A DNA stretch of 64,000 bases from Algoriphagus locisalis (GCF_900116615.1 NZ_FPBF01000001.1:248001-312000), one strand, 5' to 3'. Positions 17,765 through 28,060 are shown, counted from the first letter of the stretch. Numbers and translations: made by a program. Notes: generated by a model from the letters alone, not told the origin.

Positions 17765-20700
17765 ATGACAATATTTATGCGTAACTTTGTTAAGGGGTTT
17801 TCTGCGCTCCTTGTGAAGGATTGTCGGCTTTTGGCACTGGCAGTGTGGGGAGTATTAAGCTTAAACTTTTTTACGGCAACTTCCCTCAAAGCTCAGATAA
17901 TATCTATTCCACGAGAAGGGTTTCCTTATTGCGAACCCTTTACGAATGTAAATGCTACTGGAGGGTTTGATTTTACTTTATTAGGAGGTGAAATAAGGAT
18001 TCCCGTTGGTGTTCCAGAAAATCCTACTTCCTCTACTATTATCAAACCCTACTCAGCATATGCAAATGGAAATTCCTTACAATTAACACCTTTGGAATAT
18101 TGGCATTCTGGATATGCAATTGTGGATATTCCCTTTTCTTCCCAATTCGGAATTAAAACCTCATTCGAATATTTTTCCTATGGGGCTCCTGATCCTAGAG
18201 GTAATGCTGATGGGATAAGTTTTTTTATGTTCGATGCAGATCAGCCTCTGAGTTTAGGATATTTAGGAGGATCTTTGGCTTATGCGCCATATATTGGTTT
18301 AGACGGAACGCCATTACAACCTGGCATCGCAGGTGGTTATGTTGGAATTGGATTTGATGAATGGGGTAATTTTGGGGTTGGTAAAGTTGGAGAACCAATT
18401 GCAAATTGGGATCCAAGAATTGCTAACAGTATTACCGTAAGAGGACCTGAAACCCTGAATTACGACGTCTATGAAAGGTATGTAACCAATAAAGTTAATG
18501 CTTTCGGTGTGGATTATTTCCCCCCCTCACCATTGGATGGTGATCCTACCAAATGGTTTGACATAGACCATAATAACGCAAATAGGCCGGTTGATTGTTT
18601 AGTGCCTGGGTATAGGAAGGTATTTATTGAACTCCTTCCAAACGGATCTGGATATCAAATTAAGATTGATATGCTGGTCAATACAAGTCTAAATGGACAG
18701 CAATTAGTATCTTTTCCGCTAATTGATTATCCTTTTAACGCTCCGGATAGGTTGAAAATAGGCTTTGCAGGGAGCACAGGAAATGGTAGGAATAACCATG
18801 AAATACGGAATGTTACTGTTAACGTAGCGGATATTTCCGAAGCGCTATTACCCTTGGTGTCGGATCAGAATAAAGTGATCTGTATTGATGATGATTTGGA
18901 GTTTGAATTTCCAGTTGTTCTTCAAGCCGGGAATGATGCATTCATCACTTGTATGCAGCTTTTTGAAAATGACCCGGGGCCACCAGACAATAGCACGCCC
19001 CCAACTAATTACACTTGTGGTTTTGATGGCTCCTTATGTACCGATAAATGTAATCCTGATAATTATGAGGTTCCAGTTTATGATGCAAGTGGTAATTTAT
19101 TGGGCACTTTTTATTCCATTTTAGAGGAGCTTAATACTGGAAATTTTGAGGACGAGAGAAATAAGGCCACAATCCGATTTGAGCCCGCCCCTGGTTTTAC
19201 AGGTGAAGCTTCGGTCTATTACAATGTCACAGATAACTACGGTCTAACTTCAGAGCCCGCCAAAATCACAGTGGTTTCAAATCCATTTCCAGTAGAAATT
19301 CAGGATGGGGAGATCGACAATCCATCGTGTGATGGACAGCAGGATGGTAGGATTTACGATGTGATTGTTGGTGACCTTGTCGTTGGCTTTGATTACGAAT
19401 GGTTACATAATGGCAGTTCCATAGGGAAATCAGGTGCTACAGTTAGTAACCTAGTAAATGGTGAAGCTACTTTTGAATTAACTGGAGTGAATCTAGGTGC
19501 CTACACTTTGAATGTTTGGAACCCTTCCGATTCCCAAGGTGGAGGCTGTCCTGTGCCAGTTCAGGTTCTTGTAGATCAGGAAAATGGTACGCCGGTAACA
19601 TTGGATGTCCCTGACAAAACCATTTGTGAAGGTGAGGTTGTGAGCTTTTTACCTTTGGTTGACCCCGCTGATATACCTTCAGGTGCCAGCCCTTCCTTTT
19701 TGTGGTATCAAAATTCCGATAGATCAGGGGGAGCACTTTCCAATAATTCAACAATTACCGTGAGTGGGAATCAGGTTGATGTATCTATTTCCTCAAGTGG
19801 AGAATTAACGTTATCAGGATTAAAAAATACGGGCGGAACTTCTACTTTTGATTTTTTTGTGGAGGCCGCCACTCAATCTCAGGTAGGAGGTAATTTTTGT
19901 CCTTATCTAGGAGACGTATTGACTGTAGCATCCGTCACGGTAAATCCTCCTTTAAGTTTTACAGTAAGCTATACGGATGATTGGTGTTTAACTAGCGCCG
20001 GTGAAATCGAAGCTAGTGTATCGGGTGCTACCGATATAACATATTTTTTATTGGATGATGCAGATGTGGTATTAACATCGAATACCTCCGGCACTTTTAC
20101 TGGTTTAGCATCTGGGGACTATAAAGTTTATGGCACTTCCGCATCTTTAGGCTGTAGTTCTCCTGTAGAAGATGTTACAATCGAAGGTCCTGTCGAGGGT
20201 TTGGTGATTGCACCTGTTGATGTAGAGAATTCCTATTGTGGACTTCCTAATGGAACAATTTCCTTTGAAGTATCCGGAGGAAATATCCCTTATTTATCGA
20301 TTGAGTTAAATGGTAATCCAATTCCATTTGATCCAAGTGGAATTTATGAAATACCTGACTTACCACCCAATTCTTACGATATTCTCATAACAGATGCAAA
20401 AGGTTGTACTGCTACCATGCCTATGACCGTTCAAGCAGACCCTCCTTCCAATTTTACTACAATTGGTTCTGAGGTCTGTGAGGGACAAGAGGCCTCTGCT
20501 TCAATCGATATTCTTGACTCCTCCACGGGATTACCAACCTTTAACTGGTATAAAGATGATGGAATGGGGGGGTATACGTTAATCCCGAATTCATTGATTG
20601 AAGGAAACATAGAATATTATGTAAGTCCCCAAAAGGAATTATTTGTTACGGGTCTCCCTGCAAGTGAGGATCCTTACATTTTTTACCTTTTGGTCACAGG

Positions 20701-23700
20701 TGATAAAATTTGTGATCAAGGCTATATTCCTACAGAAATTAAAGTGACACCAGGCCCAGAAATGAATGAGCCAATCCTGACAGAGACCTGTTATGGAGAA
20801 AGCTTAGGTTCTATTCAGGCACAAATTCCAGGAAATAATTTTAATGATTTCGAGTTTAGCATCGAAGGAGATAATGGAATCACGATAGATTTTTCAAAAA
20901 ATGGAGGTTTATTTGAAAATCTACCTGCCGGATCATACGAACTAAGTATCAGAAGTGCACTTGGTTGTATCACAACTTTACAGGACGTGGAGGTTCTTGA
21001 GCCCGCAGAGCCTATAAGCCTGGCCAACCAGTCCATAGAAAGGGCTTCCTGCGATTTAGCAAATGGAGTGATTAAAGACCTTCAAATTACTGGTGGTTGG
21101 GGAGATTATACTGTAGAATGGCGAAAAGGAACAATTGATGGTACTGTGATTCCTGGAAGTACTACAGGAGCTGTAGACTTATTACCTGATACCTATTTCT
21201 TGCTAGTTACCGATGAGAAAGGATGTTTAGAATCTTTCGAATTTGTAGTTGGGGAGCTTTCTGACCCAGTATATGATTTGGTTCCTCCTATAGATGTTTG
21301 TCTGGAAGAGGAAGTTGAAATCAGACCAATTCATTTGGCACCAGATCCGAGTCTGCCACCTGCAGCATTTACAGAAGTTTTCTGGTATAAAAATGCTGGA
21401 CAAAATGACTTGATAAGTAATGGCGCTGATCCAAGTGATCCTAATATCATTTACACCATTGATGATTCTGATTGGTTAAACCCAAAACTACAAATAGAAG
21501 GTTTACCGGCAGGCCTTCATTCCTTCTATTTTTATGTGGAATGTACTGGACAGGAAATAGAAGTTGAAGTTGAAGTTTTTGACATTCCTACTGTTGAGCT
21601 TGAAACAAGTTTAGTTTCTTGCTTTGGAGGAAATGACGGAAAACTAGCTTTTATATCTGGAACAAATGATTCATATACCTATAGTATTGATTCTGGAACT
21701 CCTGTCACCCAAGCTGATCTTGAATTAATGAGCTTTTCCGCAGGAGAATATAACCTTCAAGTATTAACTCCTGCAAGTTGTCCTCAGTCTTTGACCTTCA
21801 CCATTGAAGGTCCTGAAGAGCCATTGGTGATTTCTCCTCTGGTGGGAATTAATCCAGGTTGCGGTGCCCTTAACGGGAAGATTAATGCTACAATCACTGG
21901 AGGCTGGCTTCCTTATACAGTATCTGTTTTAGAGAATGGGGCAGTCATTCAATCTTTGGAACTTTCTGATTCTTCTCTGACTTTAGATGGGTTGGCATCC
22001 GGGTCATATTCTCTTATTATACTAGATGCTCAGGGATGTGAAATAACTAGCCCCACTCTTGAATTAGTTGATGGACCCTCTCAAATTCTGGTCGATAACC
22101 AAATAGTTTGCGAAGGACAGGAAGTTATACTAACTCCTACTATTGACCCAGCTGCTTCAGATGTAGTTTTTGAATGGTATTTTGATGCCAATACAACTCA
22201 AAAAATAAACTCTAATTCAATTCCTGATGGGAATGGAGTGACTTACGATATTAATCCTACTACAGGTGTATTGACTATCAATGGTTTATCTGCATCTGCC
22301 AACCAATATGAATATTTTGTGCTGGCTCAAGGACCTGAAGTCTGCCCTGGTTTTGTAGGAAGTGGGACAGCTATGGTTTATTCTACTCCAACAGCTACTT
22401 ATACTAAAACAGATGAAGTTTGTTTTGAGGAAGGTGGAAGTATCAATGTTTCAGCAGTTGGCGGGTCAGGTAACTATATTTTTGTCTTGGACGGTCAGAT
22501 CTCTCAAGACAATGGATTGTTTGAAAATGTTCCTAAAGGTATTCATACCGTTACAATCACTACTCCTGAAACTTGTGAAGTAACTCTTTCCAGTATTGAA
22601 ATAAATGGGCCAGATAGTCCTTTAGAAATTGAAATTCTAGCCGTCGATAATCCATCTTGTGATCTTGCAAATGGTGCAATTACCTTAGGAATACAAGGTG
22701 GAATAGCAGGATATTCTGTAGAAGTATTTATGGATAACACTAGCCAGGGAATTTATACTGCTGATTCAAATGGTGAAGTACAAGTCCTTGATATTAAGAA
22801 AGGTGAATATGCATTCATCGTGACTGATGCTTCGGGTTGTGAGATTTCTTTATCCGAACCATTGGATCTAGAAGAAGTGCCTACAGTAATTACTTTGGAG
22901 GATCAGGTAATTTGTGCTGGTCAGGATGCCGTGTTACAGCCGGAGGTTCCAAGTAACATCAGCTCACCGGCATATACTTGGTTTTATGATGAAGCTATGA
23001 CTTCTCCAATACTTCCAGGTCAGGTGAATGGAATTACTTATCAAATTGAATCTGATGGTGAGTTGACAGTTGTAGGACTTCCTGAAAGCCCCGACCCTTA
23101 TATCTATTATGCAATGGTAGAAGGACCTGAGATTTGCGGAGTTACACCTAAGCAGGTTCAGGTATATGTCAATTCTTTCCCAAATCTTCGAGTATCGAAC
23201 CCCTCCATTGTTTGCGATCCTCAAAATACTGTAGATCTGACCAATTACATAGAAGGATATAACCCATCCATTTACGAATACAGTATTTTCAGTCCTCTAG
23301 GCAATGCATTGGTAGGTAATGAGATAAATGCGGTCAATGAATCAGGAAATTATGAAGTGAGTGCTTCCTTTAAGGGATATAATTGCTGGACTGCTCCACA
23401 AAGGATATTAGTTAGGATTGCTAGTGAATTATTACAATCGAACTTTGAGTATCATGCTGATCTGGGTGGTGGTCTGATTGTAAGCAATCAAGATATACAG
23501 TTACTAGAAATTGTGGAATTTGAAGACTTTTCCACCGGTGATGTACTCCTGTGGAACTGGGATTTTGGTGATGGTACCACGAGTACAGCCCAAAACCCAA
23601 ACCACATATTTCAAAATAAAGGCAGTTATACTATTACTTTAACAACCACTGATACGATTGGCTGCCAAAGCGTTTACTCCGTAGTAGTGGACGTGACAGA

Positions 23701-23977
23701 TGAATATTTATTACTAATGCCAAATGCATTTACTCCTGATGGCATAAAGAACCAATATTACAAACCCATGCACAGAGGACTTGCCAGTATAGAGTTTTAT
23801 GTGTTTAGTACCTGGGGCGAACTTATCTATCATGCAGAATCTTTGGAGGATTTAGGTTGGGATGGTACTTTTAATGGAAAACCTGCGCCAAATGGCAACT
23901 ACGTTTATAAAGTTAAATACCGTACTAGAACCGGTAATGTATTTGATGAAGCAGGAGTATTTATACTAATTCGATAG
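17765..23977 (+). CDS. Giant T9SS type-B secreted adhesin with lectin-like N-domain, about 2070 aa
   Basis: A signal peptide (hydrophobic core LLALAVWGVLSLNFF, cleavage near SLKAQ) fits ATG 17765 or 17777; the upstream GTG 17717 is less likely. Residues ~40-350 resemble an L-type/legume-lectin-like fold (GISFFMFDAD, GGYVGIGFDEWGNF). Five SprB-like super-repeats follow, each opening with a C-x-x-x-N/D-G element (Cys codons at 19328, 20237, 21050, 21860, 22658). A PKD domain (WNWDFGDGTTSTAQNP) precedes a CHU_C C-terminal domain (MPNAFTPDG to the end), the sorting signal of type-B T9SS cargo. It is probably exported across the outer membrane and surface bound. The stop is immediately followed by the neuB ATG. 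Confidence 0.88.
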   Translation: MTIFMRNFVKGFSALLVKDCRLLALAVWGVLSLNFFTATSLKAQIISIPREGFPYCEPFTNVNATGGFDFTLLGGEIRIPVGVPENPTSSTIIKPYSAYANGNSLQLTPLEYWHSGYAIVDIPFSSQFGIKTSFEYFSYGAPDPRGNADGISFFMFDADQPLSLGYLGGSLAYAPYIGLDGTPLQPGIAGGYVGIGFDEWGNFGVGKVGEPIANWDPRIANSITVRGPETLNYDVYERYVTNKVNAFGVDYFPPSPLDGDPTKWFDIDHNNANRPVDCLVPGYRKVFIELLPNGSGYQIKIDMLVNTSLNGQQLVSFPLIDYPFNAPDRLKIGFAGSTGNGRNNHEIRNVTVNVADISEALLPLVSDQNKVICIDDDLEFEFPVVLQAGNDAFITCMQLFENDPGPPDNSTPPTNYTCGFDGSLCTDKCNPDNYEVPVYDASGNLLGTFYSILEELNTGNFEDERNKATIRFEPAPGFTGEASVYYNVTDNYGLTSEPAKITVVSNPFPVEIQDGEIDNPSCDGQQDGRIYDVIVGDLVVGFDYEWLHNGSSIGKSGATVSNLVNGEATFELTGVNLGAYTLNVWNPSDSQGGGCPVPVQVLVDQENGTPVTLDVPDKTICEGEVVSFLPLVDPADIPSGASPSFLWYQNSDRSGGALSNNSTITVSGNQVDVSISSSGELTLSGLKNTGGTSTFDFFVEAATQSQVGGNFCPYLGDVLTVASVTVNPPLSFTVSYTDDWCLTSAGEIEASVSGATDITYFLLDDADVVLTSNTSGTFTGLASGDYKVYGTSASLGCSSPVEDVTIEGPVEGLVIAPVDVENSYCGLPNGTISFEVSGGNIPYLSIELNGNPIPFDPSGIYEIPDLPPNSYDILITDAKGCTATMPMTVQADPPSNFTTIGSEVCEGQEASASIDILDSSTGLPTFNWYKDDGMGGYTLIPNSLIEGNIEYYVSPQKELFVTGLPASEDPYIFYLLVTGDKICDQGYIPTEIKVTPGPEMNEPILTETCYGESLGSIQAQIPGNNFNDFEFSIEGDNGITIDFSKNGGLFENLPAGSYELSIRSALGCITTLQDVEVLEPAEPISLANQSIERASCDLANGVIKDLQITGGWGDYTVEWRKGTIDGTVIPGSTTGAVDLLPDTYFLLVTDEKGCLESFEFVVGELSDPVYDLVPPIDVCLEEEVEIRPIHLAPDPSLPPAAFTEVFWYKNAGQNDLISNGADPSDPNIIYTIDDSDWLNPKLQIEGLPAGLHSFYFYVECTGQEIEVEVEVFDIPTVELETSLVSCFGGNDGKLAFISGTNDSYTYSIDSGTPVTQADLELMSFSAGEYNLQVLTPASCPQSLTFTIEGPEEPLVISPLVGINPGCGALNGKINATITGGWLPYTVSVLENGAVIQSLELSDSSLTLDGLASGSYSLIILDAQGCEITSPTLELVDGPSQILVDNQIVCEGQEVILTPTIDPAASDVVFEWYFDANTTQKINSNSIPDGNGVTYDINPTTGVLTINGLSASANQYEYFVLAQGPEVCPGFVGSGTAMVYSTPTATYTKTDEVCFEEGGSINVSAVGGSGNYIFVLDGQISQDNGLFENVPKGIHTVTITTPETCEVTLSSIEINGPDSPLEIEILAVDNPSCDLANGAITLGIQGGIAGYSVEVFMDNTSQGIYTADSNGEVQVLDIKKGEYAFIVTDASGCEISLSEPLDLEEVPTVITLEDQVICAGQDAVLQPEVPSNISSPAYTWFYDEAMTSPILPGQVNGITYQIESDGELTVVGLPESPDPYIYYAMVEGPEICGVTPKQVQVYVNSFPNLRVSNPSIVCDPQNTVDLTNYIEGYNPSIYEYSIFSPLGNALVGNEINAVNESGNYEVSASFKGYNCWTAPQRILVRIASELLQSNFEYHADLGGGLIVSNQDIQLLEIVEFEDFSTGDVLLWNWDFGDGTTSTAQNPNHIFQNKGSYTITLTTTDTIGCQSVYSVVVDVTDEYLLLMPNAFTPDGIKNQYYKPMHRGLASIEFYVFSTWGELIYHAESLEDLGWDGTFNGKPAPNGNYVYKVKYRTRTGNVFDEAGVFILIR

Positions 23978-24976
23978 ATGATTATAGCAGAAATTGGCCA
24001 GGCTCATGATGGTAGCCTTGGAAATGCACATGCCTATATTGATGCATTGGCTGACACAGGAGTAGATGCAGTAAAGTTTCAAACACACATTGCAGCAGCA
24101 GAATCTTCAAAGTTTGAACCCTTTCGCGTCAAGTTTTCCAAACAAGATGATTCCCGATATGCCTACTGGGAACGCATGGAATTTACTTCGGACCAGTGGA
24201 AAGGACTAAAATATCACTGTGATGAAAAAGGCCTGCAGTTTATTTCATCACCATTCAGCAATGCAGCTGTAAATTTGCTGGAAGACTTACAGGTTCAATG
24301 TTATAAAATTGGATCTGGTGAAGTAGGTAATTTTTTGATGTTAGAGAAAATTGCTAAGACTGGAAAGCCTATTATTCTAAGCTCTGGGATGAGTTCTTTT
24401 GAAGAATTGGACAAAACTATTGGTTTTTTGACTCCCTTTGGTAATCAATTGAGCGTGCTCCAATGCACAACCGCTTATCCTACAAGTCCAGAACATTGGG
24501 GACTAAACGTTATCAGGCAGTTAAAGGAACGATATGCTTTGCCAGTGGGATTCTCAGATCATAGTGGAGATATATTTGCCTGCTTGGCAGCAGCTACACT
24601 AGGCGCAGATTTATTCGAATTTCACGTGGTTTTTGATAAGCGTCAATTTGGCCCGGACTCTGTTGCAAGTATCTCAATTGATCAAGCAAAGTATTTATGT
24701 GAAGGCATTCGGCAAATAGAAATAGCTAGAGCTAATCCTGTGATAAAATCAGAGAACCAAAAGTATTCTGAGCTTAAGGTAATGTTCGGTAAATCTCTAG
24801 CAGTGAATAAGGATCTTCAAAAAGACCATGTGCTCACTGCAGATGATTTGGAATCTAAAAAACCCGGAGACAAAGGAATTACTGCCGCAGCTTATCATGC
24901 TGTATTGGGTAAAAAGCTTAAGTGTAATATTGATAAATGGAGTTTTCTCACTGAAGAAGACTTATATACTGAATAA
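23978..24976 (+). CDS. neuB: NeuB-family nonulosonic acid synthase, 332 aa
   Basis: A TIM-barrel NeuB domain (MIIAEIGQAHDG, KFQTHIAAAES, YKIGSGEV, LSSGMSS) with a C-terminal SAF/antifreeze-like domain (KSLAVNKDL ... DKGI). It condenses phosphoenolpyruvate with a 6-carbon amino sugar to make a sialic-like nonulosonic acid. The conserved E-K/R-H-F segment is altered to EFHVVFDKRQFGPDS, so the product (Neu5Ac, legionaminic or other) is uncertain. It follows the adhesin gene with no gap and overlaps neuC by one base. Confidence 0.85.
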   Translation: MIIAEIGQAHDGSLGNAHAYIDALADTGVDAVKFQTHIAAAESSKFEPFRVKFSKQDDSRYAYWERMEFTSDQWKGLKYHCDEKGLQFISSPFSNAAVNLLEDLQVQCYKIGSGEVGNFLMLEKIAKTGKPIILSSGMSSFEELDKTIGFLTPFGNQLSVLQCTTAYPTSPEHWGLNVIRQLKERYALPVGFSDHSGDIFACLAAATLGADLFEFHVVFDKRQFGPDSVASISIDQAKYLCEGIRQIEIARANPVIKSENQKYSELKVMFGKSLAVNKDLQKDHVLTADDLESKKPGDKGITAAAYHAVLGKKLKCNIDKWSFLTEEDLYTE

Positions 24977-26130
24977 TGAAAAGAAAGATATGCGTAGTAA
25001 TTACTGCTCGACCATCCTATTCTAGGATAAAGACAGCACTTACTGCAATAAATAACCACCCTGAACTAGAACTACAACTCGTAGTGGCAGCCTCGGCTTT
25101 GCTGGATCGATATGGCAATGCGGTCAACAACATAGAAAAGGATGGGTTTACTATCACTGCCAAAGTATTTAATGTACTGGAAGGAGAGAACCTAACTGCA
25201 GCAGCCAAAACAACGGGAATCGGTATTCTTGAATTATCAACCGTATTTAATAACCTTAATCCGGATATTGTAGTCACCGTGGCGGATAGGTTCGAAACTA
25301 TGGCAACGGCTATTTCAGCTAGCTATATGAATATTCCTTTGGCACATATCCAAGGTGGCGAGGTCACAGGCAATATTGATGAAAAGGTAAGGCATGCAAT
25401 TACCAAACTTGCAGATTATCATTTCGTAGCTTCAAAGGATGCGCATCAGCGAGTGATTAAGCTTGGCGAAAATCCTGAATTTGTTTTTAATACAGGCTGC
25501 CCAAGTATTGATTTGGCTTATGAAATCCAGCAAACTCCAGTCCTTGATTTTGACCCAATAAAAAAATATGGTGGAGTGGGAGGAAGACCAGATTTGTCCC
25601 AAGGGTATTGGGTAGTAATGCAACATCCGGTCACTACTGAAGTAGGAGATTCTAGATTTCATATTGAAGAAACACTTCATGCAATGCATGAAATAAATCA
25701 GCCTGTTTTTTGGTTTTGGCCAAATGTTGATGCAGGAGCCGATGGTACAAGTACCGGTATAAGGTCCTTCAGGGAAACCCATCAACTTGATAATTTTCAT
25801 TTTTTCAAAAACATGGAGCCACAGGATTTTTTGAAACTCCTGTATTCCAGTAAAGGACTGATAGGAAATAGTTCTGTGGGGATAAGAGAATGTGCCTTTA
25901 TGGGAGTTCCTGTTGTTAATATTGGTTCCAGACAAAATAGTCGGGAAAGAGGTAATAACGTCAAAGATGTAGGGTATTCCAGAATAGAGATTCTAAATTC
26001 TTTAAAAGAAATTGAAAATTCCCCTAAACCAAAGATTTCTACTATCTACGGAAATGGTGATGCCGGTGAGAAAATAGCACAGCTTCTATCTGAAATTCCT
26101 TTGGTCTTCCACAAAACGATTACATTTTAA
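24976..26130 (+). CDS. neuC: UDP-N-acetylglucosamine 2-epimerase, hydrolysing (NeuC/LegG type), 384 aa
   Basis: The GT-B-like epimerase fold is seen in ITARPSYSRIKTAL, NPDIVVTVADRFETMATA, HIQGGEVTGNIDEKVRHAI and GNSSVGIRECAFMGVP. This sub-branch removes UDP and epimerises a UDP-HexNAc to free ManNAc or its 6-deoxy di-N-acetyl analogue, the substrate for NeuB. It sits directly after neuB with a one-base overlap. A 290-base gap to the sulfotransferase ends this run. Confidence 0.88.
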   Translation: MKRKICVVITARPSYSRIKTALTAINNHPELELQLVVAASALLDRYGNAVNNIEKDGFTITAKVFNVLEGENLTAAAKTTGIGILELSTVFNNLNPDIVVTVADRFETMATAISASYMNIPLAHIQGGEVTGNIDEKVRHAITKLADYHFVASKDAHQRVIKLGENPEFVFNTGCPSIDLAYEIQQTPVLDFDPIKKYGGVGGRPDLSQGYWVVMQHPVTTEVGDSRFHIEETLHAMHEINQPVFWFWPNVDAGADGTSTGIRSFRETHQLDNFHFFKNMEPQDFLKLLYSSKGLIGNSSVGIRECAFMGVPVVNIGSRQNSRERGNNVKDVGYSRIEILNSLKEIENSPKPKISTIYGNGDAGEKIAQLLSEIPLVFHKTITF

Positions 26131-26222
26131 ATTGTTTACTTGACTTGATTTCTAACAAGGATAACCGAGTAGGTATAGAGATATTAATAATGTTGTCATA
26201 ATTTCTTGAATCTATTGAATTA

Positions 26223-26230
26223 TAATTTTG
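26223..26230 (+). promoter_or_regulatory. Candidate -7 promoter box
   Basis: TAATTTTG matches the Bacteroidota -7 consensus TAnnTTTG, about 190 bases before the sulfotransferase start. A matching -33 TTG at the normal spacing is not clear, so this is tentative. It would allow separate expression of the sulfotransferase-neuA run. Confidence 0.3.
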
Positions 26231-26420
26231 GTCATAAATTTTACAAGATATATATTAATTAGTGGTTTATATTTCATTAATATTGAATAGTGCATTTATT
26301 ATGGGGGAAATAATAGTATGGTGATAATTTTTATTTTCAGTTTGTCAGTCTTTCGCTAGATAAATAGTGGAATATGGCAGCTGGAATGACTGGGTAAAAT
26401 CAGAGAAACGAATAACTAGA

Positions 26421-27353
26421 ATGGAGAAAATTAAAAAACTAGATTTTATATTTGTCGGTGGCATGCCGAGGTCTGGAACTACTCTAGTAGGTCAGTTGAC
26501 ATCACAAAGCGATGATGTTTGGGTTATTCCTACAGATAATTCAATAATTAACTATTTGCCTAAATTGACCAGTGTGGATTTTGATCTAACTGGAGTTGAT
26601 TTAGTAGAAATTATTCAAAGGTTATTGCTTAATACTACTGCAAGTAAATGGGGACTAAGTGTTGATGAAGTCATCACTGCTTCCCAGGAGTTCGAAATTA
26701 AAAATTGGTATGACTTATCAATTTGTTTTTTATTAGCAGCTAAATCTAAATATAAGCAAACGATCTACCTTAAGAGTCCAGGACTTGAGTATTATTTTTT
26801 TACTATTGAGCAAAGGTTACCCATAAAATACATTAGGAAATATACCTATGTAGTTAGGAACCCAATAGAGTCATATTTAAGTATGAAATATGCAGGATTG
26901 GCCTGGAGAAATAAGCTTGAAAAAGTAGTGGACGATTCTATTAACTGGTCTTTCCGATGGAGACAATCTGTAAATATGTATCTCCTAAATAAAGCATTGT
27001 TAGGGGATAATATGTTTTTGATTAAATATGAGGATAATGTAAAAAATCGCAAACAAGTATTTTTAAATTATTTTCCTTTTTTAGGATTAGAGCTTACTGA
27101 AAAAGTGTTAAATCACAAGAATAAAAGACAGAGCTCAATAAATGGACATGGAGAAATTGAGAGAGTGTTAACTCAGCTTGAAATTAGTAATATTTCAACA
27201 TATTGTTTTGACTATATGAAGCTATTTGACTATTTGTCTGCGGATGAGAAATCTAATTTTTACACTGATTTTAGATTGACCGAAATTAATTTAATGGAAA
27301 ATACAGAGATAATAAAAGTATTATCAAAGAAAATATTAAAGGGGTTTTTATGA
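26421..27353 (+). CDS. PAPS-dependent sulfotransferase family protein, about 310 aa
   Basis: FVGGMPRSGTTLVGQL is the 5'-phosphosulfate loop and YVVRNPIESYLSMKYA the 3'-phosphate motif of the Sulfotransfer family. LIKYEDNVKNRKQVF is the later conserved block. It would move sulfate from PAPS to a hydroxyl group, here most likely on the surface glycan. ATG 26421 was chosen because it places the P-loop 12 residues in; GTG 26367 would add 18 residues. The gene is AT-richer than its neighbours. It overlaps neuA by ATGA. Confidence 0.78.
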   Translation: MEKIKKLDFIFVGGMPRSGTTLVGQLTSQSDDVWVIPTDNSIINYLPKLTSVDFDLTGVDLVEIIQRLLLNTTASKWGLSVDEVITASQEFEIKNWYDLSICFLLAAKSKYKQTIYLKSPGLEYYFFTIEQRLPIKYIRKYTYVVRNPIESYLSMKYAGLAWRNKLEKVVDDSINWSFRWRQSVNMYLLNKALLGDNMFLIKYEDNVKNRKQVFLNYFPFLGLELTEKVLNHKNKRQSSINGHGEIERVLTQLEISNISTYCFDYMKLFDYLSADEKSNFYTDFRLTEINLMENTEIIKVLSKKILKGFL

Positions 27354-28048
27354 GGATATTAGGATTGATTCCAGCTAGGGGAGGTTCAAAAGGCGTTCCG
27401 GGGAAGAATATTAAAATCTTGGGCGGAAAATCCTTACTTTCTTATACAGCTGAAGCAGCTTTGGAATCGCGATTGCTGAGCAAAGTAGCCCTGAGTACTG
27501 ATGATGTTGGCATTGCAGCAGAAGGGAAAAGGCTTGGTATAGATCTCCCATTTTTAAGACCTGATGACCTGGCAGGAGATAAGACTCCCACCTTACCAGT
27601 GATCAATCATGCATTAGCCTATTATGCCGAGCAAGGAGATGAGTTTGATGCTGTATGTTTGCTACAGCCGACTTCTCCGTTTCGTCCTTCCGGGTTTATT
27701 GACCGTGCCATCTCAAAATTTATTGAGTTAGATGCTGATTCTTTAGTATCGGTCTTGGAAGTTCCAGATCACTTGAATCCCCACTGGACTTTTTTGCCTA
27801 ACGAAAATGGATTTCTGCAAATAGCGACTGGAGATATTGAACTCATCACCAGAAGGCAAGAACTTCCTGTAGCTTACTTTAGAGATGGAAGTTTGTATTT
27901 GACAAAATCCTCAATACTTCGTTCAGGATCATTATATGGGAAAAGTTTAAGCTATTTGGTAAATGATCCTAATTATTATGTCAATATAGATACCTTAGAT
28001 GATTGGGAAAGAGCTGAAAAGTGGGTAGAAAATATAGGTGATTTTTAA
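27350..28048 (+). CDS. neuA: CMP-nonulosonic acid cytidylyltransferase, 232 aa
   Basis: The N-terminal IPARGGSKGVPGKNIKILGG is the signature nucleotide-binding loop of CMP-sialate synthetases. LLQPTSPFR is the second conserved block. VNIDTLDDWERAE near the end has the metal-binding aspartates. It activates the NeuB product with CTP. It is separated from neuBC by the sulfotransferase gene, whose stop it overlaps. No sialyltransferase of a known family was recognised in the window. Confidence 0.87.
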   Translation: MRILGLIPARGGSKGVPGKNIKILGGKSLLSYTAEAALESRLLSKVALSTDDVGIAAEGKRLGIDLPFLRPDDLAGDKTPTLPVINHALAYYAEQGDEFDAVCLLQPTSPFRPSGFIDRAISKFIELDADSLVSVLEVPDHLNPHWTFLPNENGFLQIATGDIELITRRQELPVAYFRDGSLYLTKSSILRSGSLYGKSLSYLVNDPNYYVNIDTLDDWERAEKWVENIGDF

Positions 28049-28060
28049 AATGAATATAAA

